Positions 27,666 through 34,786 of a stretch of DNA of 64,000 nucleotides are shown piece by piece (positions within the stretch are counted from its first letter, which is position 1; each line of letters opens with the position of its first letter). A program made the position numbers and the translations under genes. Source of the DNA: JAPOXK01 sp965220315 (GTDB taxonomy: Bacteria > Chloroflexota > Dehalococcoidia > Bin125); contig CBDCPP010000001.1 in assembly GCA_965220315.1 (NCBI GenBank), forward strand, positions 1,116,001 to 1,180,000, given 5' to 3'. The notes beneath the pieces are model-generated. The model was not told the DNA's origin. It ran no database searches and saw nothing but the letters and a program-made list of their open reading frames with translations.

Positions 27666-28080
27666 CGCACACCCTCCGCCACTACGAACAATATATCCCT
27701 AGTTTTGTAGAGTTATATGAATAGGTCAGATAGTCTTCCCCTCATTCTTTCTTCCATTATCGATCGGAATGTGTGGGAATTTAGAGGACGTTCTGAGTGC
27801 GCGCTATGGTCCCTGATCGTCGGCGCATAGTGATTTGTGGTCGGCGCAGTCGCAGCGGTGATCGTGCCACGGCCGTTGGTGAGTGCCTTGATCAGGCTGC
27901 GGTCTGACGTTGAATACGACGAACGTGCTGCACCTTACAGAGGCCCTCATAGGACGGCGTCTAGCTGCTCGAGGCGGGAGTAGGCGTGGGTCGACTCAAG
28001 GGAATCATCGAAGCCGTGCAGCTCTCGATCTCGTTCTAGCGGAGCGACGATGACACCTCGGGGTCCTTGAGGGAGTGATT
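27666..28080. other. A+T-richer junction region with no gene
   Basis: The first ~130 bp ('AATATATCCCTAGTTTTG' onward) are clearly lower in G+C than anything else nearby. No open frame of note. It separates the EEP front from the recombinase remnant and may be the scar of an insertion. Confidence 0.45.
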
Positions 28081-28760
28081 CCGCAACGATTTGAAGGCTG
28101 TGAGGGCGATTCTCTTACCACTAGACGAACATCGGCATTAGCATCCGTCGGTGCGGAGGATGGAATCACACCACGGAGTTCGCTTCCGGCGCGTGAGGCA
28201 TCGACACGAATCTGGAGCGCGTTGAGCAGCAGATTCATATCCTCACCTTCAGCGCTGTTGACCCAGTCGCGGATTGCATCACACATCCCCCGGAGTCTTT
28301 CTGAGTCGGGCAGTTCAGGAACCGTGGCCATGACTGGCTTCACTTGTTCGGCGAGGCGTTCTTGTTCCGCCCGGATCACTTGTTCCGCCCGGATCAATAG
28401 TGTCTCACGTCGCAGGTGCAGCTCGTCGATCTCACCCAGCTGGAATAGCCGCAGCAGCCGGCTACGCTGCGCCTCCAGCTCGCCCAGGCGCCGCTTGGCC
28501 CCAGCTGCCTCGCTCTGTGGCGAACAAGCGGCCGTGCTTTGCCTTCGAATCTCCTCCATGACGATCTCCGGGCGAGCGAGTACTTCGCTGGCCGCGGCGC
28601 GCACGGCATCTTCCAGGCCATCTGCTCGCACGTACTTGGATTCACATCGATCGTGCTTCGATCCGGCGAAGGCAGCCCGGCAGCGGTAATAGCGGTACTT
28701 CTGGTGCAGGGTCTGGCCGACCATGGCCCGGCCGCACGCGCGGCTGTGCGCCAACGCGTG
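28081..28760 (-). pseudogene. C-terminal half of a large serine recombinase
   Basis: The recognisable part begins 'CGRAMVGQTLHQKYRYYRCR', the zinc-ribbon of large serine recombinases, with later Cys in 'HDRCESKYVRADGLEDAV', followed by a long coiled coil ('GAKRRLGELEAQRSRLLRLF') and the C-terminal strand region. The catalytic resolvase domain and most of the recombinase domain are gone: upstream of ~28,760 the sequence belongs to the front of another gene on the plus strand. Remnant of an integrated element. Confidence 0.75.
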
Positions 28761-28847
28761 GGCGGGCGTACTCATATGCCCGGCCCGCGCTATCGCTGCT
28801 TCGCCGGGTACCATGACGAGGGAACGCTGCGTGTGACTGGGCACCAC

Positions 28848-29024
28848 ATGACCGCAACATCGACCCTTTCGGCCGCCGAGTTCGCCGCGAAATGGCGCGA
28901 GAACGCGCGCCGTGAGCGCGCGTCGGCGCAGGAGCACTTTATCGACCTCTGCCGGATGCTCGGTTTGCCCACGCCCAACGACCCACCGTCCAGCTCTGAC
29001 TACACCTTTGAGGCGGGCGCGTGA
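28848..29024 (+). pseudogene. N-terminal stub of an MmeI-like (type IIL) methyltransferase/nuclease
   Basis: 58 codons: 'STLSAAEFAAKWRENARRE', 'RASAQEHFIDLCRMLGLPTP' and 'SDYTFEAGA'. This is the highly conserved beginning of class I SAM-dependent DNA methyltransferases of the MmeI/type IIL restriction-modification group (consensus 'ERAS.QEHFIDLC.LLG.PTP', 'YTFEKGA'). The remaining ~850 residues are absent. A TGA overlaps the GTG of the transposase frame (GTGA), so the insertion junction is at about 29,020. Confidence 0.75.
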
Positions 29025-29752
29025 ACCACAAGCGGGTGGAGCGCCTCTGGCGCCAGGAGGGCCTCCGGGTGCCCCGCAAGCCGCGGCGCCGGCGGCGCCT
29101 CTGGGCGACCGACGGCTCCTGCACGCGGCGCCGCGCCGAGCGGCCGAACCACGTCTGGTCCTACGACTTCGTCAGCGAACGGACGCACGACGGTCGGCCA
29201 CTGCGGTTGCTCACCATCGTGGACGAGCACACGCGGGAGTGCCTCAGCATCGATGTCGCGCGCCGCCTGCGGTCCGACGGCGTCCTGGCGCGCCTCACGG
29301 AGCTCTTCGTGCGGCACGGTCCGCCCAGCTACCGGCGCTCGGACAACGGCCCCGAGTTCACGGCGACAGCGGTGCGGTCCTGGCTCCGCCGACTGGGCGT
29401 CACGACGCTCTTCATCGCACCCGGCAGTCCTTGGGAGAACGGCTACGTGGAATCACTCAACGGCAAGCTCCGCGACGAGTGCCGCAACCCCGAGATCTTC
29501 ACGACGCTCGCCGCGGCCCCGATCCTCATCGAACACGGACGCCCTGCGTCCCACCCGGTCCGCCCCCCCAGTGCCCTCGGCTCCCGCCCGCCTGCCCCGG
29601 AAGCCGTGGCGATCGAGCCGCCCCACCCGACCCCGGCGATCGACCGGAGGGTCCTGGCACTCACCTACGCCCTGGTACAATCATCGAGGGCAGGTCACCG
29701 CCGCCTCCTCAAGCACGGATGGCGCAATCCGCTAATCCTTATGAGATGCTGA
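29021..29752 (+). mobile_element. IS3-family transposase (OrfB), 5'-truncated
   Basis: 243 codons. The integrase core has the DDE triad: 'HVWSYDFV' (Asp49), 'RSDNGPEF' (Asp108) and 'PWENGYVESLNGKLRDE' (Glu144), with the standard 35-residue D-E spacing. OrfB normally begins ~40-60 residues before 'NHKRVERLWRQEGL'; here the frame starts exactly there, so the HTH_21 front and OrfA are missing. The C-terminus ('VRPPSALGSRPPAPEA') diverges from the usual 'HYN.VRPHSALGYRPPAPEA'. Terminal inverted repeats were not found. Probably an inactive remnant. Confidence 0.8.
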
Positions 29753-29801
29753 TCGGTCCTCGCGACTCCTGCCCCGACGCACCGATCCGGCTGAGCACGC
29801 C

Positions 29802-30380
29802 CTACGACCGTGGTTCCGTCCAGCTCTCCGAGAACGCCAGCGCGCAGGTACTGAACGGACGTCCCTCCCGTTCACGAGGCCAGGCCCGGCCCCGGGCCTG
29901 GACGCCGTTCCGGCTCAGACGCGTCCCCAGCGCTGGGACCAGGATTGTGCTCACGCCGTACTCCTTCTCGCCCGGCGTGGTGTGCAACAGCAACGGGTCG
30001 CCTAGGTCGTGCCACGTCAGCTGCACCTCGTCCTCAGACGAGAGCACCGTCTCCGTCCAGAACGATCGCACGTCGCCCGACTTCTCGAACACGGCGTCGA
30101 TCACGGGGATCGCGACGTCCGCCGTCTCGGCATTGATCATTCCCTGCACCGTCGTTTGCAGCCAGCGCGCCAGTGCGATGTTGTCCGAGTAGATCCGCCA
30201 CTGGTCCTCGGTCAGATCGCTCTTCAGGTACAGGACGTGCCCGGGACCCGTTGGGGAGAGGAGGATGCGCCAAAAGCTCGCCTCGCTCGTCGCGGGGCCG
30301 TCGTCGCTCTCGCTGAGGCGAATGAACGGGTTCTCACCCGTCAGGATCACGCGATTCGGGTCGACGGTCGGGCTCGGCAT
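29802..30380 (-). CDS. Conserved hypothetical protein
   Basis: 192 residues starting at an ATG preceded by GGGGGAC. Protein-like throughout ('ASFWRILLSPTGPGHVLYLK', 'DDVQLTWHDLGDP'-like strands, ending 'REREGRPFSTCALAFSESW'). No signal peptide or membrane segment; mixed alpha/beta. I do not recognise the family. It converges on the IS3 gene and stands ~100 bp upstream of the recombinase pair's end. Likely a free-standing gene. Confidence 0.65.
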   Translation of the reverse strand: MPSPTVDPNRVILTGENPFIRLSESDDGPATSEASFWRILLSPTGPGHVLYLKSDLTEDQWRIYSDNIALARWLQTTVQGMINAETADVAIPVIDAVFEKSGDVRSFWTETVLSSEDEVQLTWHDLGDPLLLHTTPGEKEYGVSTILVPALGTRLSRNGVQARGRAWPREREGRPFSTCALAFSESWTEPRS

Positions 30381-30481
30381 GGTGTCCCCCTGGGCTGGCC
30401 TGCTAGCGGCGGCTATTGTAGGTCACGTGGCAGCAAGATTCGATCCACGGCGGAACTTCCTGAAGTGTCCCTTCAGTGTGG

Positions 30482-31609
30482 TCAGCTGGTCGTCCAACCT
30501 GAGGGTATTGTGCCGCTGAGGGATTCACGATCGATCACTAGATTGATCTCCGCGTCGCTTGGATTTGCCGTCAGCCATTCGACCGACCGGCGCTGCGCCT
30601 GCGCCTCCTCGACGGAGCGCACGTGCTCCTGGAGATCGCGAACGCGCTGGTAGCCGAATGCCTCCGCGACCGCCTTGTCGTCCCAGTCCCGGTCCAGCAA
30701 CGCTTGCGCGAACGGGGCATTGAGCCGACGACGATCGACGCCGGAGAGCTGGACGTCCGCGAGGTATTCCTTCACTACGTCCCCCAGGTATCTGGCCGTC
30801 GTGGATTTCCCCGAGCGATTCGTGTGGAGGAAGATCGGACCCCGCGGCGGCTCCCCGCTGGCCCTCCAATACTGCTCCAGCGCCGCGATCGCTCTCCGGT
30901 GAACGACGATGGGGTATTCTCGGCCTCGGATCGAGGTCGGAACGCGAGGAAACTCGTGGTCGACCGTGAGCGTTGGGAGGACTCCCTCCCAGCGCAGCTC
31001 CACCAGATGGCGCGGCGCAAAACCGCTCCACAGATGCAGCGTCATCAAGACGCGATCGCGTGCACGCCTTGTATCCGGGGCGGTTTCCTCCACGATGCGA
31101 AACAGCCGCTCCGCGTCCGCTGCGGTAAAGGGTGGCGCCGGGCGGACGCGTTTGACCGATCCTCCAAGATCGCGGTCCATGAGATCGGGTCTCGCGGTCA
31201 CCCGGGCGGGGAACTCGTCCAGTGCCGTCTCGAGCCGGGCCGCCGTCCCCGGAGGGAGGATCTCACCGTTCAGGTCGAGGAAATAACCGATCGCTAGATG
31301 CAGCTTTCGGCGCGCGGCGCGCTTGGAAAGCCGTTCGATTCCCTCGACGACACGGCTTGGTGCCTGCACGAAGGCCGACGGGCTCGGTACGTCAGCTGTA
31401 TCGACAGCAGCCTGCAACTGGTACCGGAGGCTTTGCGCGGTGGTCGGCGCTAGCCGCTGCTCAGTCTGCAGCCGCTGCTCGAACGCACCCAATTCCCTCT
31501 GCCCCGCCTGGCGCGCGGCCCAATCGGTGACGATATCCAACTGCGCGGTTGGATCACCGAACAGGGGGAGTTGGCACCCGTCTGTTTTCGGAAAGGCGGC
31601 GCGGCCCAC
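30482..31609 (-). CDS. Tyrosine-recombinase-like protein lacking the catalytic His and Tyr
   Basis: About 375 residues from a GTG that begins one base after the stop of the upstream recombinase gene, so the two are probably coupled; a longer upstream frame overlaps that gene and is rejected. The fold is recognisable: 'RRARDRVLMTLHLWSGFAPR' gives the first Arg region, then a beta-hairpin, 'NRSGKSTTARYLGDVVKEYL' and a C-terminal helix region. But where HxxR...H/W...Y is expected the sequence reads 'DRRRLNAPFAQALLDRDWDD' and 'QRVRDLQEHVR', with no His-x-x-Arg and no nucleophilic Tyr. It is probably a non-catalytic partner or regulator of the upstream enzyme. Confidence 0.7.
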   Translation of the reverse strand: MGRAAFPKTDGCQLPLFGDPTAQLDIVTDWAARQAGQRELGAFEQRLQTEQRLAPTTAQSLRYQLQAAVDTADVPSPSAFVQAPSRVVEGIERLSKRAARRKLHLAIGYFLDLNGEILPPGTAARLETALDEFPARVTARPDLMDRDLGGSVKRVRPAPPFTAADAERLFRIVEETAPDTRRARDRVLMTLHLWSGFAPRHLVELRWEGVLPTLTVDHEFPRVPTSIRGREYPIVVHRRAIAALEQYWRASGEPPRGPIFLHTNRSGKSTTARYLGDVVKEYLADVQLSGVDRRRLNAPFAQALLDRDWDDKAVAEAFGYQRVRDLQEHVRSVEEAQAQRRSVEWLTANPSDAEINLVIDRESLSGTIPSGWTTS

Positions 31610-31610
31610 C

Positions 31611-32579
31611 TCAGGCGCTCTCCCGCCGGGCTGTATCGATGTATTCCTCAAGCACCGGGGCTGCCAGCCATCCCCCCGCACGTTGCGTACCTGCGATTCC
31701 CAGGTGCGGGACCAAATCCCTCGCGAAGGCGTGCCGCAGGTTGTGCGGGGTGAAGCGGGGCACGCCCGCCCGCTCGCAGCCGCACGTGATCCATGTCCGG
31801 ACTTCGTCGGCACGGACGGACCGTCCCTTCACAGCCCAGAGCGGCACGTCCGCCGTGAGCTGCCGCCAGGCCAGCGCCAGTGCCCCCTGCTCCGGGCGGA
31901 CGTAGACGGGCCGGGCGTCGGGCCGCGCCTTCTCCTCCACGAAGGCCCAGACTGTGCCATCAGGCATCTGCCGGAGGTCGGCGGCCGTCAGTGCCAACGC
32001 CGCACCGATGCGGACGCCCGTAAGGTAGAGGAAGGCGACCAGGTCGGCGGCCGGATGGCCGAGTGGCATCGTAGCCCGCAGAGCCCCGATGACGCTCTGG
32101 ATCTCCGCCGCGGCCGGCACGGCGACTTCGCGTCGTCGGTCCTCACCCACCGCGACGAGCCGACGCAACCCAACTGTCCGCTCCGTCGACCGGCGTGCAG
32201 TGGCGAGGTTGCGCCGCAGGTCATCGCGCGTGGCGCCCGGCTGGGGCGGCAACGCCGCGACCAGGGCCGCGAAGGCATGGCGGGTGCCCTTCACGGTCCC
32301 GCGGCTCACGCGCCCGGGTCCGGTCAGCCGCTGGTCCGCGGCCAGCACCGATCCGAACAGGGCCGGGTCGGTGAGGACGGCGCGGAGCGCGGGGACGGGC
32401 ACCGCGTGCCGCGCGGCGTAGCGGCGGAGCTGCCCGGCGATGCGCAGGCGCAGCGTATCCGCGGTGCGGCCGCTGTCGTGGGCGGTACGAGCGACGAAGA
32501 CGGCCAGAATCGCCTCGTTGGAGCTGGCCCATAGAGCTGCTCGCCGGGTGAGTTCAGAAAGGCTATCCGAAGCGCTCAT
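31611..32579 (-). CDS. Tyrosine recombinase
   Basis: About 322 residues from 'MSASDSLSELTRR'; an ATG seven codons earlier is possible. All active-site residues are visible (numbering from that earlier ATG): Arg197 in 'LYLTGVRIGAALALT', 'HNLRHAFA' with His286 and Arg289, Trp311 in 'RAGGWL', and the nucleophile Tyr320 in 'LEEYIDTARR'. The N-terminal ~150 residues are the SAM-like core-binding domain. It is the middle gene of a three-gene set with the 77-residue protein upstream and the non-catalytic recombinase downstream. Function: integration or excision of a mobile element. A 20-bp near-palindrome lies upstream. Confidence 0.85.
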   Translation of the reverse strand: MSASDSLSELTRRAALWASSNEAILAVFVARTAHDSGRTADTLRLRIAGQLRRYAARHAVPVPALRAVLTDPALFGSVLAADQRLTGPGRVSRGTVKGTRHAFAALVAALPPQPGATRDDLRRNLATARRSTERTVGLRRLVAVGEDRRREVAVPAAAEIQSVIGALRATMPLGHPAADLVAFLYLTGVRIGAALALTAADLRQMPDGTVWAFVEEKARPDARPVYVRPEQGALALAWRQLTADVPLWAVKGRSVRADEVRTWITCGCERAGVPRFTPHNLRHAFARDLVPHLGIAGTQRAGGWLAAPVLEEYIDTARRESA

Positions 32580-32646
32580 GATCCGCACTTTCCGCCACAA
32601 ATCCGCACTTATCGCCGCCGATCCGTATGCGTCTCATAATCTGAAT

Positions 32647-32666
32647 ACTTACTGAATTCAGTGAGT
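32647..32666. promoter_or_regulatory. Near-perfect palindrome upstream of the recombinase gene
   Basis: ACTTACTGAATTCAGTGAGT; the inner 12 bases ACTGAATTCAGT are perfect. It lies between the 77-residue gene and the recombinase start, a natural place for an operator or a recombination site. Its centre CTGAATTCAG equals the centre of the copy E palindrome. Confidence 0.4.
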
Positions 32667-32716
32667 TTCGGCCGGACGCGCAGGCCTGCTGGCCACCCAG
32701 GGCCAGTGCGCCGGTC

Positions 32717-32950
32717 TCAGCGCTCATGGCGGTCTGCCGTCGTGTCGGATAGCGGGCCGATCGCAGCATCGTGCGCAGGCGGAGCCGAATCCGCTTGAGA
32801 CCATTCGGTCAGGACGGCAAAGAAGCTGCTGGCGTTGCCGGCGATCTGTTCGGCCTCGGCGCAGCTCAGGTGGCGCCCGAGGCGCGGTTCCCAGACCGCG
32901 CGGGTCCGTCTGATCAGGCCGTCATTCCGATGGCGGGTGGTAGCGTTCAC
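32717..32950 (-). CDS. Small protein of the recombinase module
   Basis: 77 residues: 'LIRRTRAVWEPRLGRHLSCA' and 'EAEQIAGNASSFFAVLTEWS'. The pattern 'VW.PR.GR.LS..EA..I..N...FF..L.EW' is familiar from small genes beside recombinases in mobile elements, but I cannot name a family. Compact and helical, possibly an excisionase-like accessory factor (inference). Same strand as, and 138 bp upstream of, the tyrosine recombinase. Confidence 0.6.
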   Translation of the reverse strand: MNATTRHRNDGLIRRTRAVWEPRLGRHLSCAEAEQIAGNASSFFAVLTEWSQADSAPPAHDAAIGPLSDTTADRHER

Positions 32951-33290
32951 CGAAGATCCCAGAGCGGGGTCGACGCCACACCGCGCTCATAATCTCCGGC
33001 CTCGGGATCTTACCGATAACGTTGGATCGTTTCGTCGACGACATGCCCGACCGCGATAAGCAGCTGGGGTGGTCTCTGTTAGTGGTCGAGAGAGAAGTTG
33101 CGCCAGGCGATGGAACCCATCACGTTGCGTCAACCTGCATCTGCACCTAAGGGTCGAGCCTATCTTCACCGTCTTGGCCGTGCCCCTGCAGGCCAATCTT
33201 CTGTTTCTCGCGTTCATGCCAGATGACTCCTCGCATCCTCATCATCCTTCCTCGACTTACCGGTCCGTAATCTGGCTTGTATCGACGATA
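32951..33290. other. Stretch with no recognisable gene
   Basis: Between the recombinase module and the serine recombinase remnant. Minor frames on both strands, none recognised. Confidence 0.35.
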
Positions 33291-33314
33291 TTGACGGCGG
33301 GAATAGCCCGTCAA
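33291..33314. terminator. Hairpin downstream of the serine recombinase remnant
   Basis: TTGACGG and CCGTCAA arms (7-8 bp) around a short loop. No strong T-run. Placement ~45 bp after the recombinase tail stop fits a weak terminator. Confidence 0.3.
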
Positions 33315-33359
33315 CCCCACTCCGCCTGGATCTGCCGTTCCTTAGGTAAAGTGGTCCAC

Positions 33360-33447
33360 CTAGTGAACCTCCCCCAGTAGGCGCTGGAATTCGGACTCGG
33401 GTGCCACGCACAAAGTTCGAAACGTGTCCAGGAAGGGGAAGAGTGCC
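33360..33447 (-). repeat. Coding-tail repeat, copy 1
   Basis: Shares 25 identical bases (starting GTTCGAAACGTGTCCAGG) with copies 2 and 3. Translated on the minus strand it gives 'FPFLDTFRTLCVAPESEFQR' and a stop. Differences from the other copies are mostly synonymous in this frame. Confidence 0.8.
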
Positions 33448-34780
33448 AACCGCTACTGTGTTGCGAACGTCCTCGGGCAGGCTGATCTCCACGGCATCCC
33501 TTCCGGCTATGGGGCCGTCTGTCGGTGTCGGGATGGTGTAGCGGATCGTCGCCGTGCCTGGCTTGACCGCGATCGCCTTCACGAAGGACCGGATGAACGC
33601 CCGCGACTCGGTGGTGTTGCTCGTTCGCAGGAAGTCGCGCATCTCCCGCACATATGCGGTGATCACATCCACGCGGTCGAGCAACACCTGGCGCTGGGCG
33701 AGCGCCGTCCGCGCCTCGCTGGCCGTTCGCTCGAGCCGCTCCTGGCGCTTCTGGTGCTGGCGGATGCGCGGCAGGATGTCGTTGACCTCCATGTCGGACG
33801 TCTCCACCGCGAACCACAGCCGGTCCATGCGCCGACGCACCTCGGCCAGTTCCCCTTCGATCGCCTCCAGCTTCTGGCGCTCCTCGCGCGCCACGCCGTC
33901 CATCTCCTCATCGACCAGGCGCACCAGGTCGCGGATGTTGGACTCGGTAAGGATGTGCTCGCGAATCTGATCGATGATGAGCCGCTCGAAGCGTGCCGCG
34001 TTGAGGCGCGGGGTGTCACAGGCGCCCCGTCCACGTTTCAGGAGCGACTGGCAGACGTAGTAGGTGTACTTGCCGCCCTTGGCCTCTTGGGCGCTGAGGG
34101 ACTTGCGACAGTGCTGGCACTTGGCCAGCCTACTGAGGAGGTAGGGGCTGGTGGCCCGGCGCGGGTGCACTTGCGGCGGCGCTTTCGCGTGCAGGACCTG
34201 CGCCACACGCTCGAACTCTTCCCGCGTGACGATGCCGGGGAAGGCATTCTCGACGCGCACGGGTGGGGCGCCGTCCTTCGCGTTCGTTCCCCAAACGACC
34301 GTGCCCGTGTAGGCCTCGTTGGCGAGGAGGCGGTGGATCGACGTCTTGAGCCAGTGCTTGCCGTTAGGGGTGGCGATGCCCTCGTCGTTGAGGGTGCGTG
34401 TGATGTCGAGGAGACTGATCCCGGAGGCGGCCATCTGGAACATGCGCCGCACGACGGCGTCCGCTGGCGGATTGAGGACCAGTCGCGGGCGTTTCTTGGC
34501 CCCGTTCTGGACGTACGCCTTGCGGTAGCCGCAGGGGGCGTAGGTCGAGACCCAGAAGCCGCGCGAGGCGGCCTCGCGCATCCCGCGCGTCACTTCCCCT
34601 CGGCCAAATTCGCCGAGTAAAACTCATCAACACTCTCGATGATCGCTTCCATGAGCTTGCCGGTGGGGGAGTCGTCGGCGTGCTCGGTGATGGAGACGAC
34701 GGTCACCTCGCTGGCGCCGTCGATCATGATCCAGGCTCGGCCGACATCCATATCGACCCGTCGCCCGCCGCCACCCAAGC
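33360..34780 (-). pseudogene. Large serine recombinase, 5'-truncated and frameshifted
   Basis: The end of the resolvase catalytic domain ('SITEHADDSPTGKLMEAIIE', 'SVDEFYSANLAE') is in one frame. Two extra bases (or one missing) near 34,600 shift to 'VTRGMREAASRGFWVSTYAP', the recombinase domain, the zinc-ribbon ('CQHCRKSLSAQEAKGGKYTY', 'CQSLLKRGRGACDTP') and a long coiled coil. The first ~90 residues, including the nucleophilic Ser, are missing: the sequence upstream belongs to the metallopeptidase gene end. At the 3' end the frame breaks again into the conserved tail 'PFLDTFRTLCVAPESEFQRL' that ends at 33,360. Not functional. Confidence 0.85.
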
Positions 34781-34786
34781 CGGCCG

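Noticed and set aside
28912..30192. A 426-codon plus-strand frame spanning the IS3 gene
   Set aside because: Runs in the wrong frame through the transposase and antisense to the next gene; low-complexity composition.
30482..31813. 443-residue version of the second recombinase
   Set aside because: The first 68 codons overlap the upstream recombinase gene in another frame and look random; the GTG one base after that gene's stop is a better start.
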